Positions 12,856-24,113 of a stretch of DNA of 64,000 bases are shown here, in pieces; the first letter of the stretch is position 1; each line of letters starts with the position of its first letter. Location: assembly GCF_016097555.1 (NCBI RefSeq), contig NC_054703.1:10897957-10961956 (forward strand). The letters are read 5' to 3'. The stretch comes from Gigantopelta aegis (Eukaryota > Mollusca > Gastropoda > Neomphalida > Peltospiridae). Below the pieces are notes generated by a model. That model was given only the letters and a program-made list of their open reading frames with translations, was not told the origin of the DNA and searched no databases. The position numbers were made by a program, and so were the translations under genes.

Positions 12856-12934
12856 ATTGCTTTTAACACAGTGGACCTTCGTAGTTTTGATTAAGATCAC
12901 TATGTTGTTTCCTCACGAGTCTCCCTGGCACCAA

Positions 12935-13020
12935 ACTGGAGTGAACATTTACCGATACATCTCCACAGTTGTAGTGTGAAGAGAAGTACTGAAACAGAAC
13001 CAGTAAATAAAACAGAAAGT
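12935..13020 (-). promoter_or_regulatory. Conserved splice-acceptor region of the ZF genes
   Basis: On the minus strand, CTGGTTCTGTTTCAGTACTT and a C/T-rich stretch lead to CACTCCAG. Near-identical sequence ending CATTCCAG precedes the ZF genes at about 20,375, 34,440, 46,640 and 59,650, so it is likely the 3' end of an intron. No upstream exon could be located. Confidence 0.6.
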
Positions 13021-14020
13021 ACGACTTGGAAGACATGGTAAGAATTTTTATTTGTCACAGATGTAGACACATTCTCTCCTTTCTGTTAATCGTAGTGTTC
13101 CTCTTGAACAGTGGGTTTTGTGTTTGTTTTTAACGTTGATTGAGGAACTTCAATGCTGTTGATATTATTCTCAATATCTTACGCCGTTCGGTGTGACCTC
13201 AACCTCCAATAAACATTTGTTGATATGTCTTCTAAGTTGTAATGTGAAGAAAAGTACTGAAAGAGAACAGATAAATGACTAAATGAAACAGAAACTAAGA
13301 ATTTAACAATTTCGTCTTTGTTTCCAACTTTAAACATGTTCTGTCTTCTTTTTGAGTTCTGATTGTTATGTTTTGTTGCTGCTTATAATCAGCTAATAGG
13401 TCTAAAAGGCTGCTACGTTTAATGTCGATTTATATTTCATTCCTAATGGTGCTATGCTTGGCAGTTGTCGATTCACATTTTCAATTTCAAATGCAATCAG
13501 AACACAAAAGGAAACCCAAGCCAAAATAGTGTAAATGTTCTTGTTGAAATAATTATTGCAGACCTCGACGTGAATAAAATTTAGGGGAGTAATTAACGTC
13601 TCCACTACCTTAGATTATGGGGAGCCATTTTATATTTTTTAAAATTGGTTTGTTCCATCGGATTCCTCGGAACAGTTCATTTGCTAGGGCGATGATATTG
13701 GCGTCGAATGAAAGCTATGAATAACTAGCAAGCAGGTGGCAGACATTCGATGTGTTCTTGTGAAACGAAAATATTATAAAAATGGGGTATTTTAAAGTAG
13801 TCGAGGTGGGGGGATGGAGGTATGAGGTACACGAGTACCCTATTGTCTATATACCCTATAGCCCATTGTCTATACATGTTTGTCCTAGAACTGGTCTCAG
13901 AGGAGTGATGGAGCGCGAGAGTAATAGCTACCCTTAAATGGCGAAGACTGTCATTACTAAACATTCATGGTACTCGTCATTTCAACATGTTTGTATTTAT
14001 ATTACATTAAGAGTTCTAAC
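13021..14020. other. Upstream flank of ZF gene 1, no gene seen
   Basis: Sequence shared with the flanks at 46,700-47,045 and 59,700-60,190 (for example GGTCTCAGAGGAGTGATGG and CATTACTAAACATT). It is therefore part of the duplicated segment, presumably intron or 5' flank. No open frame is convincing. Confidence 0.5.
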
Positions 14021-14023
14021 ATG

Positions 14024-14394
14024 CAGTCATTGGCGCACCCCTCGGATATCCGAGCTGTCTGTCCTGGACACTGGGTTAATTCTTAGTCAGAGAAAAAGTC
14101 GGTGTAGTGTCTTTACACATATCCAATGAGGCAATGGAATTCACTCTGGGTGGGAGCTGGTACCAAAATGCGAACCAAGTAGCCACCAGACTTTAGTCCA
14201 ATAGCTTAATCAGGAAATATTTAATTTTTTGAAAATTGTGATTTGCGACATTTCTAGCCAATTGATTAGCAACTATTGTTAATTGTTTTAAAATTGTGTA
14301 GCGATCTCCGAAACAGTTACTTGCGTAGAGAATCGTAACACGACACTAAAGACAAATTTTCTTCTTAACCACTATAGCACCAAGGCCGGTACCT
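14024..14394 (-). repeat. Old SINE carried by the ZF segments, copy 1
   Basis: Reverse-oriented element with GTCCTGGACACTGGGTTAAT, CCAGACTTTAGTCCAATAGCTTA and terminal GCACCAAGGCCGGT. Equivalent copies lie at the same relative place at 36,150-36,230 and 47,052-47,398, with a fragment near 60,200. It was thus inserted before the segments duplicated. Confidence 0.6.
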
Positions 14395-14537
14395 ATCTCG
14401 TTCAGGTGCTAACACAAAATTACTGAAAACAGAAATAACACACTCCTGTTCTTTTTAACAAGTTCTAATATGTTGTGTGAATCATTTATTATTTATGCTT
14501 TCCATTTTCTTTTCTTTCGTTTTTTTTTTTTTCTTTC

Positions 14538-14540
<3 letters not shown>

Positions 14541-14601
<61 letters not shown>
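14541..14601. repeat. (TG)n microsatellite
   Basis: About 30 uninterrupted TG units following a T-rich run. Confidence 0.97.
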
Positions 14602-14602
<1 letters not shown>

Positions 14603-14669
14603 TTGTGAGTGTGGTTGTTTTTTGTTCAATAATACATGCCGGAATATTATGAAAATTACGCAGATTTCT

Positions 14670-15130
14670 TGTTTAAATCACATTTAGTTCGAGATGTTTC
14701 TTAGTAGTGTGAAATATGTACATTGTGTTAAAATATATCACACACATAACATTTTACGGATGGCAATGGAAAAGAAACGCAATTGTCCGAATTTCGCAGA
14801 AGTATCCCAGGTCTCACAATAAAGACAGCCCGATCCTGTGTTCTACTTCGACTATGACATATCAAAGACTAACATATTTGCTAACAATAAATTTGTTTGT
14901 GGGCTGAATAAGGCAATGCATACAATTTAGTGATTTACGTGAACCTCAGTAAACATTCTAGATTTGTAATTGATTTAAAAATGCGGAAACTTGCTCTAAT
15001 AAACTGAACAAACCTACCAAATAATAATAAGGTTATCGCAAAGGAAACGGTCAGCAGGAAGTTATTCAGACCTCTTGTTGGGACTACTTAAGTACGATAA
15101 AATGCGGATAATGATTAATTATTTCTCCTT
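14670..15130. repeat. Conserved ~450-bp block, copy 2 (above ZF gene 1)
   Basis: Lies 1.8 kb 5' of the ZF gene 1 start. Landmarks match the other copies: TTAGTAGTGTG, AAAATATATCACAC, ATGGCAATGGAAAAG, GATCCTGTGTTCTA, GTGATTTACGTGAACCTCA, ATAAAATGCGGA. It is more diverged than the 24-kb pair. Confidence 0.8.
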
Positions 15131-15339
15131 TACACGTACGTACATGTTCTCGATTATAAATCGTGTTCTACTCAATAATGGCCGGAGTTTTCTTTGTTGA
15201 TTATTTCGATATTAAACAAAACAAGGAACTAAACATTTTTTAGTCTCCACATCTGCTACATGTATTAAACATGTCCAAATTGACGTCTGAAATTAATTTA
15301 AGGCCAAAGGATTTTGTCGCGTATACCTTGACGCAGTTT

Positions 15340-15410
15340 GCTTGAGAACGGGGAATGGGCGGTTGATGTCAGGCGATTGATATGGAGGAGGGACAGGGGG
15401 CAGTATTTGC
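15340..15410 (+). repeat. Single-copy relative of the 42-bp minisatellite unit
   Basis: ACGCAGTTTGCTTGAGAACG, followed by GGCGGTTGATGTCAGG and GATTGATATGGAGGAGG, resembles the first units of the array at 51,735 (ATGCAGTTAGCTGGAGGACG, TGGTTGATGAGGAGGACG). It precedes a TC tract, in the same position relative to the conserved block. Confidence 0.6.
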
Positions 15411-15459
15411 TTTCATTTTTTTAATTCCAGATTTGCTTTATTTTCTTCCCCCCCCCCCC

Positions 15460-15464
<5 letters not shown>

Positions 15465-15551
<87 letters not shown>
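15465..15551. repeat. (TC)n microsatellite of ZF segment 1
   Basis: About 43 uninterrupted TC units after a short C run. It lies about 335 bp beyond the conserved block, matching TC tracts at 26,243, 37,530, 49,184 and 62,335. Confidence 0.97.
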
Positions 15552-15553
<2 letters not shown>

Positions 15554-15611
15554 CACAACACACGTTCCAAGTCCCATCACGGGCGTCTTGTCATTGTTGA
15601 ACAACCTTTAA

Positions 15612-15775
15612 ATAATACCACACCAGTACATATTAACAGGGTCTTTGATATGCCAGTTGTGGGTACCAATTGATATGCGGGGGAAACCCAATACTATAAT
15701 TACGCCCTCGAGGTGGTTCGATTCTAGGACACAAGCACATGAGGCGAGCGCCCTACCGACTGAGCTAGATCCTGA
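15612..15775 (-). repeat. Diverged tRNA-headed SINE
   Basis: Reverse orientation with GGTCTTTGATATGCCAGT of the body, a B-box-like GGTTCGATTC and an A-box region ACTGAGCTAG. A relative of the GGGATCGATCC family with a different head. Confidence 0.5.
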
Positions 15776-15866
15776 AGGATGTGCTTTATCCATGCAAATA
15801 ATTTACGTTGAATGTGAAGAACTTAAAATCACACACGTGATTAGGATAGAGGCCGGTGTGTGGAAG

Positions 15867-15914
15867 GGGGGGGGGGGGGGGGGGTGGTGTGTGTGTGTGG
15901 GGGGGGGGGGGGGG
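15867..15914. repeat. Two poly-G runs around a TG tract
   Basis: Two runs of about 16 G flank GTGGTGTGTGTGTG. They are candidates for G-quadruplex formation and for assembly error. Confidence 0.9.
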
Positions 15915-16031
15915 TGAAGTCAGGAGATTTGCTCGACTTTTCCCCTCCCAACAACTGAGGAAAAAACACTTTTTTGGACAATGCAATATTCACACAGGTG
16001 TTCATGGAGAAAACAACAGATAAGAGACGTT

Positions 16032-16422
16032 TTTTTTAAATTATTATTTAACGACGCCACTAGAGCACATTGATTTTTTATTTTATCATCGGCTATTGGA
16101 CGTCAAACATATGGTCATTCTGACAGTTTTTTAGAGGAAACCCGCTGTCGCCACATAGGCTACTCTTTTGCGACAGACACCAAGGGATTTTTTACTTGCG
16201 CTTCCCACAGGCAGGATAGCACAAACCATGACATTTGTTGAACCATTCATGGATCACTGTCGGTGCAAGTGGTTTACACCTACCCATTGAGCCTTGCGGA
16301 GCACTCTCTCAGGGTTTGGAGTCAGTATCTGGATTAAAAATCCCATGCCTCGACTGGGATCCGAACCCAGTACCTACCAGCCTGTAGACCGATGACCTAA
16401 CCACGACGCCACCGAGGCCGGT
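16032..16422 (-). repeat. SINE, GGCCTCGGTGGCGTC-head family with alternate tail
   Basis: The head and body match the family at 8,944, but the tail is the other type (ATTTAACGACGCCACTAGAG with ATCGGCTATTGGACGTC). This shows heads and tails recombine between families. Confidence 0.8.
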
Positions 16423-16429
16423 ACAGATA

Positions 16430-17335
16430 AAAGATTTGAAGAAAGTGTTTACAACTCTCTTTATTTCCAGCAAAACGAAAGTCCTTAGCCGACTCCAAAC
16501 CCTGAATGAGTGCTCCGCAAGGCTCAATGTTGTTCCCTGACCTTTTACTCTGGCTGTTTTTGTACACGCGCGTGACCGAATGTCGAGACTGCTGTGTTTA
16601 AAAATAGATTTATTTTAACATATCGGCTGGTCGATTAACACGTTTTGTATTTTTTATCAACACATGCGTCGCCTAGAACTAGAGAGATTTGTTCAATTAT
16701 ATTGTTGTCTATCTTATTATAAGTTCCTCGCGATTACTAGGGACCCATTTACGCACTTTCTCTCTGTTGTCAACCGAATTGTTTGAGTTATTGTTAATGT
16801 TATATTTGCAAATACATGTACGTATCAGTGCACAATGTAAATCTGACAGAAGTGGGTCAAAATCACATATTTCAAAATCAGTAACAGTTTTAAAAACATG
16901 GTAAGTCAGGGCCGTACCCTGATCAATATCCTAGGGAGGGGGACACTACTTTTTATAAACAAATGAAACACTATACAAATTAAACTCTGTGATGTGTATG
17001 CTGTTTTCTGGAGTAAAAAAAAAGGAAAAGAAAAAAAGAGATTCTCAGGGGGCAACAATATATACAACACCAATCATTAAAAATGTACTATTGTTCTTAG
17101 TCTGAGTGTCTGTGATATTAAACCAAGACATATACTGTGAGCGGTTTGTTTTATTAATTTTAACAATATCAAACAGTTCATTTTTAACACAGAGGGCCTT
17201 ATATGTTTTTTTTATTGTTGAAATAAGTTGTATATCCTGGAATAAGATTTGACATGCAGTTAGTTTGATCTGTTTTGCTTTCTAAAATCATAGTATATCA
17301 TATTTTGATATTAAGAATAAGAAATCAGGTGTAAT
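16430..17335. other. No recognisable gene
   Basis: AT-rich. One short stretch at 16,470-16,530 repeats the SINE phrase GACTCCAAACCCTGA. CAGGGCCGTACCCTGATCAA at 16,908 resembles the end of a short G-rich element. Any LINE ORF2 belonging to the ORF1 above should have followed here on the minus strand; none is visible. Confidence 0.5.
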
Positions 17336-17339
17336 TAGT

Positions 17340-19358
17340 TTAAGTTAAAGTGTTGGCTTCCAACCTGTTATCAGTGTTTGTATGGACACACCTTGGGATA
17401 GCATCTGTATTTTCAGCATTATATTTAAGACATGTACAATCGACATCTTGAATATCACCAAATATAGTTAATTCAGGATCAACATAATCATATTTTGGGT
17501 TGGTATTTTTACATGCATGCACATTAGTTTGTGAATGTGAATGGTAAAAGCTGGGAACAGTATCAGTATGTATACTATTATGATATTTACAACATGTGCC
17601 ATTGACATCTTGAATATCTCTAGGTACAGTTAATTCTGGATAAGATAAACACACCTATGAATAGTATTATCACTTGTATATACATTAGTGTGTGGGTTAT
17701 CCACATTGCCTGGATAAGTATTAACATGTACTATGTTTTGTAAGTTACATACATGTATATACAATGTTATTAGCAGGTTGACTATCATTGTGAATAAACA
17801 GTTCTGTGCCGGTCAGTCCTATACCATATATCGTATTAGAGTTATCAATGTTTGGATAATTACATACATTATTTATATATTGGCTTCCATGATGCACAGA
17901 CTGTTCTATGTCAACATGGTGATATAAGGGGTAAGCATTTTCTAGTATATGAGAAATACAACACTGACTATTATTCTGTACAGTAAGTTGTGTGTCTGCA
18001 GTATAGTATGGGTAAATATTGCAAGGCTAGTTAGCCCTGTGTTGTAAATAATATTAGGGATAGGATATAGACTAACATGACGTAAAGGCAGTTTTGTGTT
18101 AATATAATAGCAGTTAAGGTAAGTGTTTTCTGGTTTATTAGGGATAGAACATTGACATTCATTTTGCTCAGGAAGTTCTTTTTCAACATGATAACAAAGG
18201 GGGTAAATATTTTCTGGTATATTAGAACACGAACATTCAATATCATTCTGAACAAGAAGTTGTGTGTTAACATGCTAATTATTTTCTGGCATATTAAGTA
18301 CAGAGTATTGAATATCCTTCTGTACAGAAAGTTATCTGTCACTATGATCGCATATTGGGTGAATGCTTTCTGATGTATTTGGGATAGAACAAGTTGGACG
18401 AGCACTGGGATTATCAGTCTGTACAGGAAGTTCTTTGTTAACACGGAAACTGATGTGGTGGGTGTTTCTCCTTGATTAGGTACAGCTGTTTCCTTCTCTC
18501 AGATATTTCCTTGGGGTATTGGTCACTGATTCCATAGGGTGTCTCCGCCAGCTTACTCGCAGCCTATAAGATCCTGTCTTTATCCTCGAGTTGAGCGACT
18601 ATTGTTCGTGGTTTATTCTGGGACTCATGGGATGAGCCTAGTCTGTGTGTGACTTGGACAGGAGCCTCTGTAATGTCAATCTCTTTTTTCGAGGAGGAAC
18701 GTGGATAACGCTGCTTCCGTATCCTCACCTTGTCCACCGTCTGGAACGCCATAGAACATCAGGTGAAAACCTCATAGCTCTCTGTTGTAAATAAAGCATG
18801 ACATTGTGGGGGTTTTTCATGTTCCATTTGTATGTCACTCAGGCTCTTGGATAAGTAATGAATATCTTCATGTGCAATGTTCATGTTTTTAGACAGATCA
18901 TCTACGTTTTAGGTGGTTTATTTCAATATTCATGGAATCGTAGGTATTGCTGATGAATTGACAGTTGTCCTCTACCTTGTTGATTCGACCATGGACAGAT
19001 TTGACACCAATGTTTAACTGAGTCAATGCGTTTTCGACGGTACCCATTTTGTTCTGGATGCTTTCTAGCTTCCGGTTTTCTTATGGATATCAGACGGTCA
19101 TGGTTAGTCTAGATATCGGGTCACATAAAGGCTGTGCCCACAAGGGTGGGCTTACAGTAGTACCGCATGGCTGTACATTAGCATTGGTTTGTGGGAGTGT
19201 AGAATACATTTGTTGTTGTTCGGGTGGTAATGACGTACATGAAAATGGCGGACATGGTTGGTAATGAGTCTGTTGCATCTCACTTGAAGGACGTATTCTG
19301 GCGATTTTGTAATATCTACAAAGTTCGTTTGTGCTACTGCTTGCGAAATGGTACTCAT
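17340..19358 (-). pseudogene. LINE ORF1-like gene (L1-type RRM) with long repeated C-terminal tail
   Basis: LINE ORF1 proteins are RNA-binding trimers that package LINE RNA. The start is MSTISQAVAQTNFVDI at 19,358. A Pro/Gln-rich part (19,090-19,250) is in a shifted frame. A coiled-coil stretch (LESIQNKMGTVENALTQL, then NKVEDNCQFI) lies near 18,930-19,070. The RRM and C-terminal domain give NKPRTIVAQLEDKDRIL, an in-frame TAG, then TPYGISDQYPKEISERRKQL. Beyond VNKELPVQTDNPSARP the frame continues, with breaks, as about 33-residue repeats of the type NIPENxYPLCYHVxxELP...QCS down to a stop near 17,340. That Cys/His tail is not typical of ORF1. No reverse transcriptase follows. It lies in the decayed end of ZF gene 2. 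Confidence 0.75.
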
Positions 19359-19442
19359 TGGACAGACTTGTCAGTGATTTATCTGTGTAAATTTGCGAGA
19401 GAAAATTTCTTGACCACCATCTTGTCACGTGACACCGTTGAT

Positions 19443-19586
19443 ACCTCACAATTAAAAGGTTTAATAGCAGTGTGACTTAAAACATGTTTTTTTTTTTTTT
19501 CAAGTCGTTGTTCTGAGAGAAAAAACACATTTCACAGACCTAACAACCAAAAGGTCTCACACAAGTTTGAACTAGTATATGTTCTT
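19443..19586 (-). pseudogene. Decayed fingers at the 3' end of ZF gene 2
   Basis: Finger-like DNA continues past the stop of gene 2 in broken frames: CCTCACAATTAAAAGG, CAGTGTGACTTAAAACATG with a T-run expansion, and ACAAAAGGTCT. It ends where the LINE ORF1-like sequence begins. Confidence 0.75.
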
Positions 19587-20288
19587 TCAAGAGGGAGCTC
19601 CGATAGAAAGGTTTTGCTTAACACCAGTGTGAATTAACATATGTCTTTTCAAGTGAGAATGTCGTGAGAAACATTTTGCACACACCTCGCAGTTAAAAGG
19701 CTTAACACCAGTGTGAATCAACATGTGTCTTTTCAAGTGATAATTTCGTGAGAAACATTTTGTACACATGCCACAATTAAAAGACTTAAGACCAGTGTGA
19801 ACCATCATATGTTGTTTTAAACCAGAACTGTTATAAAAACATTTTGCACAGACCTCACATTTAATAGCGCTAATTTCAGTGTGAATGAACATATGTTCTT
19901 TCAAGTGGGAACTGAGTGAGAAACATTTTCCACATACCTCACATTTGAAAGGCCTAACTCCAGTTTGATTGAGCGTATGTGTTTTCAGATGGGAAGCGAT
20001 TGAGAAACATTTTGCACACACCTCACATTTAAAATTCTTGACTCCAGTGTGTACAAACATATGGTGTTTGAAGGAGTTATGCAGACGAAAACACTTTCTG
20101 CACACTTCACACTGATAAGGTCGTTCACCAGTGTGGATCTTCATATGCTGCTTAATGCGACTCTTGTGCAAGAAATACTTTAAGCACATCCCACATTGGA
20201 AACGTTTCTCACAAGAATGACCAGGGTTGTGTTCACAAGGTTTTTGCGAGACCTGACGTTCAACACATCTATCAACAGCGTTCGACAT
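19587..20288 (-). CDS. C2H2 zinc-finger protein, paralogue 2 (3' end decayed)
   Basis: Predicted DNA-binding protein of 233 residues beginning MSNAVDRCVERQVS. Seven intact fingers: CGMCLKCF, CEVCRKCF, CEVCAKCF, CEVCGKCF, CEVCAKCF, CGMCTKCF and CEVCAKCF, each C-X2-C-X12-H-X3-H. Linkers are TGERPYQ once, then TGVK, TGVR, TEIS and TGLK types. After the last LIHTGVK the frame shifts into QNLSIGAPS and stops, and the expected eighth and ninth fingers remain only as damaged DNA below. A second open frame from a GTG at 20,374 carries the sequence homologous to the N-terminal extension of gene 3, out of frame, which argues that translation really begins at MSN. May still be expressed as a shortened protein. 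Confidence 0.85.
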   Translation of the reverse strand: MSNAVDRCVERQVSQKPCEHNPGHSCEKRFQCGMCLKYFLHKSRIKQHMKIHTGERPYQCEVCRKCFRLHNSFKHHMFVHTGVKNFKCEVCAKCFSIASHLKTHTLNQTGVRPFKCEVCGKCFSLSSHLKEHMFIHTEISAIKCEVCAKCFYNSSGLKQHMMVHTGLKSFNCGMCTKCFSRNYHLKRHMLIHTGVKPFNCEVCAKCFSRHSHLKRHMLIHTGVKQNLSIGAPS

Positions 20289-20299
20289 AATCTTAGTAA

Positions 20300-20830
20300 G
20301 ACAGTCGACCTTCGAAGTGTTTTTTGTATCTGTTCCACAATGTCTTGTTTCGTCAGCAGCCTCTCTGTCACCAACCTGGAATGAACATTATGAAGAAAAG
20401 TACTGAAACAAAACCACTAATTCCATGAATAAAATAAAACGTAATAATTCCTCTTTTATTAAATCTCTATAAAAGCTCTGTCTCTTGTGGTAATGTCTGT
20501 TCCTTGAATAGTATGAAAGTACTGATATATGTATCTTTTGTTTGCGTTTATAATTACATAATACGTTCTGAAAACAGTCACGTTTATGGTCCAGTGATAC
20601 TGTATACAAAATGATGCTCTGAAGGCATTTGTTCACTGACATTTTCAGTGTCAAACTGAAACTAAGAAGGCCATACAATTCGGGTTTTTTTTTTTTTAAT
20701 ATTTACACAAGCTCACTGTCAGATACCAAAAACCAACTGTTCACTCGTTTCATAAAAATTATATGACAGGCAAGCTAGTTTAATATTTTATTTATTACAA
20801 ACCAAATGCAAACAAGCCACAAGGCAGAAG
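20300..20830. other. Upstream flank of ZF gene 2
   Basis: Conserved acceptor CATTCCAG (minus strand) near 20,375, then AT-rich flank homologous to that of the other ZF genes (CTCTTGTGGTAATGTCTGTT and neighbours). From about 20,710 a repeat related to 44,300-44,518 begins. Confidence 0.5.
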
Positions 20831-20900
20831 TAAGCAGATGTCGAGACCTACTAGAGGTTTTTTTTTTTCAGAATTCGGTCAGCAAGTGATCTATGTCAAA
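20710..20900. repeat. Half of the TCAGATACC...GACAGGCAAGCTAG foldback repeat
   Basis: Matches the reverse complement of 44,300-44,440: CTGTTCACTCGTTTCAT, ATATGACAGGCAAGCTAG, TTATTACAAACCAA and AAGTAAGCAGATGTCGAG. Only one arm of the inverted repeat seen at 44,371-44,518 is present. Confidence 0.7.
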
Positions 20901-21439
20901 TGTAAACTTAAACGACATCACAGTGAGCAACAAGACGTCATCAATGTAAAGGTTAGATTTTGGTGCGAAGCTTCCATCAATGAGGTTTTGAAATTCACAA
21001 TAGTCACTGTATTGTTGATGGGACCAGCAATGATTGAGCTGAATGAATTACAATATTTTGAACAAACACGGTTAGATAAGTTAATAATCTCTGAACAAAA
21101 CATTTTCAGCAGCAATTTTGCACTCAATGTTTTCGTTCAGGAAAAGGACGCGTCATGCACCCAGTTGCTTTTATTGCAGCGAGATGCAAAGTCACGCCAT
21201 TCGAATATCGACGCCATTCAAATAAAAAGTTACCGCGCCAATTTGCGCTTGCCAGTATTACACTAGTTAAATATTGAATAATTGTTATTACATGAGTTAT
21301 ATATTACACTGGCGTGTAATATACATGTATATAGACACACGTGATCAGGGCTTATAGACTATTGTAGCCCCACTCCCAAGGCTAGTGATATTCAATTTTG
21401 GGCTAGTAAATAACCACCATCGCCATGACCGACGGCTAG

Positions 21440-21445
<6 letters not shown>

Positions 21446-21470
<25 letters not shown>
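21446..21470. repeat. Poly-T tract
   Basis: T run of about 25, next to words GGCTAGTGAT repeated at 21,380 and 22,405. Confidence 0.9.
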
Positions 21471-21505
21471 GTCAAATGTTGAAGTTAAATCTATTTTGTA
21501 AATAG

Positions 21506-21622
21506 GGAATAATTGGTTACTGTCTTAAGATATCGGCTTTATCATGCGACGGTTAAAATGGCGTTCGACCTGAGCAGGATAAAGTCGATATCTTAAGAAG
21601 TAACCAGTTATTTCTTTTATCC
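21506..21622. repeat. Inverted repeat with ~40-bp arms
   Basis: Left arm AATAATTGGTTACTGTCTTA plus AGATATCGGCTTTATC pairs with right arm GATAAAGTCGATATCTTAAG plus AAGTAACCAGTTATT, separated by about 35 bp. The arms have few mismatches, so the RNA or single-stranded DNA would form a strong hairpin. Confidence 0.85.
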
Positions 21623-21863
21623 CGCAATCCTACAGGAAGTCGGAAAATCATTATTTATTTCATTTTTTGTGTACGCATATCGAGTATCATCAACATAGAA
21701 AGGCTTTTGGCGTATGGCGTCATATAAGATAAATGACGTCATTCTTTGTAAGACGCTGGCTATATTCTGTCACATTAAAAAAAAGCGTTTCTAAACACCA
21801 ATTCATAAACAAATATAAAAATTTGTATTGTTATCGCAAAACTAAAATGTATTTGCATTTACT

Positions 21864-22105
21864 CATGGGCGTACATGGGCGGGGGGGGGGGGGGGGGGGG
21901 GGGGTGTTCGATGGGTTCGACCGAACCCCCTCCCCCTGAAATCGCTTTTTTTATAATTTAATATATCTGACATTGATATCTGACATTATTATATTTACTC
22001 AACATAGAAATATATGCCCAATATCTCTGCAATCTATTTTGGAACCCCCCTTTTCAAAATCCTCTATTTTGGAACCCCCTTTTCAAAATCCTATGTACGC
22101 CCATG
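21864..22105. mobile_element. Poly-G-cored foldback element
   Basis: Perfect 12-bp inverted ends CATGGGCGTACA and TGTACGCCCATG enclose a run of about 23 G and a duplicated phrase CTATTTTGGAACCCCC. No coding content. Similar layout at 23,851 and 63,463. Confidence 0.65.
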
Positions 22106-22109
22106 TTAC

Positions 22110-23390
22110 TGTACTAAGATAAATGATTTAAAGAGTATGTTTATTGAATATCTAGTTGGAAATGCTCGAGTCGAGTCGGGCTTATGTCACGTGACCTATA
22201 TTTTTTTGTCACTGACCAAAAATATAGATATTTATCTATTCATCATAGCTTGACAATGAATTTAGTGACTGCGGGATACATATGAATATCCTGCCCCCAC
22301 CCCAATCCTGGAATGTTAGATTTTTTTTTAAAGCTCCCTCTTTAGGTGACATATCTTATTGTTACTATTATCTAGTAAAATTGTATTAACTTAAAGTAAA
22401 ATAGGGCTAGTGAATTTTTAATCGTGTCAAGTAATTTACCCCCCGAAACAAAAAAAACAACAACAAAAACAACAACAAAAAAACCCCAAAAAACCCACCG
22501 ATCCCATTGCTAGTGGATTTTACAAACATTCTAGACGCATATATATATACATACGTACATACATACATACATACATATATACATTACGACAAAAAGAAAC
22601 ACATTACATATTACAGTGATCTCGCTGGGAGAAAAAACAAAGGGGTGTATATTGTTGTGTTGGTAGACTTTGTGGAAAGACATACTCCTTATTTTGCCTA
22701 CAAAAAAATGCAAACAAGTTTATACGAAATACAAGCAGACTCGTCTTTTAATTGAACCGAAGATGTTATCGGTCTGACATTCACAAGCAGTTCCGGTTTT
22801 GCTGAATCGATCCAAGTATTATTTTAATAAAGATTTCAAGAAAAACAATAAAGATGTTTGTAAAGTGACCCCTAATGTCGGTTTTATTCTTTTTGTTATT
22901 TCCATTTTTATCGAATGAATCGATCGCTGTGATAAAGCATTATTGCCAACTGATAGAAAGTAGTTTCCTTTTTGAAAAAGCGGTGTATATATTATTTGGC
23001 ACCCAAGATAAATGATTTTAATGATAAACACTACCACTTCCGGGTTTTTGTTGTTTTGTTGTTATTGTTGTTGTTGTTTTTGTTAAACGCTATAAACATT
23101 TAACACAGCGACAAAGAAGTTTTTTGTAGTTTTTTTTTTATTTTGGACATTACAAACATGTATGATTATGAGATGAATGGTGAAGCCGCAGTATTTCCAT
23201 TTCGGTATGGGACTACTTGACAGGTTCGTGCTCCACGCTTGCTGTCAGTTGAGCTATCTCAGTATTACCCGAGCCCAGGGTACACGGAACCTGCAGTGCA
23301 AAGCATCCCCCATGTGGGGTCATACACTCGAGAAACACACCCATAATCGCAGCCGTGAATGGTGAAACTAGACTGCATTGATTTATTAAT
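22110..23390. other. AT-rich non-coding DNA with short tandem runs
   Basis: Contains an A/C-rich low-complexity run (22,445-22,500), a (TACA)n tract at 22,540-22,580 and a (GTT)n tract at 23,045-23,080. No gene seen. Confidence 0.55.
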
Positions 23391-23399
23391 CGTCGGCTA

Positions 23400-23826
23400 T
23401 TGTATGGCAAACATTTGTCATTTTGATATATAGTCTTAGGGAGGAAACCTGCTACATTTGACCATTAGTAACAAGGGATTTTGTATATGTTCCATCTCAC
23501 TTACAGCAGGGGTTGAGCAACAATTGTATTTGCATTCTTACTTTACTTGCCCAAAATATCTTTCCACTTGCCCACTCAGAGAGTTTGCTTGTTTAAGTGA
23601 ATAAATGAATAATACTGGTATAATATGTCATGAATAATTATTATAATTATGCCAGCTTAATGTGTGTGTGTGTGTTATGTGTTATTAGTACAGGACAGCA
23701 CATAACACGGTCAGCCGTGGTGCACTGGCTACAATCACAAACAGCCCAATGGGTCCACCGACAGGGATCGATCCTAGACCGACCTGGCATCAAGCGAGCG
23801 CTTTACCACTAGGCTATGTCCCGCTC
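23400..23826 (-). repeat. SINE, GGGATCGATCC-head family, inside a duplicated flank
   Basis: Reverse orientation: tail region ATCGGCTATTGTATGGC-like, body, then the head with GGGATCGATCCTAGACCGAC and CTAGGCTATGTCCCGC. Flanking sequence (AATACTGGTATAAT on one side, TTTTGAAATCATAC on the other) is the same as around the SINE at 48,300, so one insertion was copied with the segment. Confidence 0.75.
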
Positions 23827-23850
23827 CTTTTTTGAAATCATACACAGGGC

Positions 23851-24086
23851 TATGCAGGGTCTTAGCTAGCGGGGGGGGGGGGGGGGGGGGGGGTTGTTTT
23901 ACTGTTTATTGATAATGTTTTAAGTATGTAATCTCCCTGAAATAGCTGTAACATATTCGGGGAGGGGAGGGGGCATGCTAGTTTGTTCAAAGAATTCATT
24001 TGCTCCCCCCCCCCCCCTCCACAGAAAAAGAAAGAAAGAAAGACAAACAAACAACAACAAAAAACAAATCCTAGCTACCGCCCTAG
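23851..24086. mobile_element. Poly-G-cored foldback element
   Basis: Imperfect inverted ends CAGGGTCTTAGCTAGCG and CCTAGCTACCGCCCTAG enclose a run of about 23 G, a C run and an AAAG/AAAC-rich stretch. Non-coding. Confidence 0.6.
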
Positions 24087-24113
24087 TTCGATATGTTCGA
24101 TAGTAGTGTGGAA

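Noticed and set aside
20838-21266. 142-codon open frame on the plus strand
   Set aside because: Its first part overlaps a repeat shared with 44,300 (inverted), and the frame is not kept there. No family recognised.
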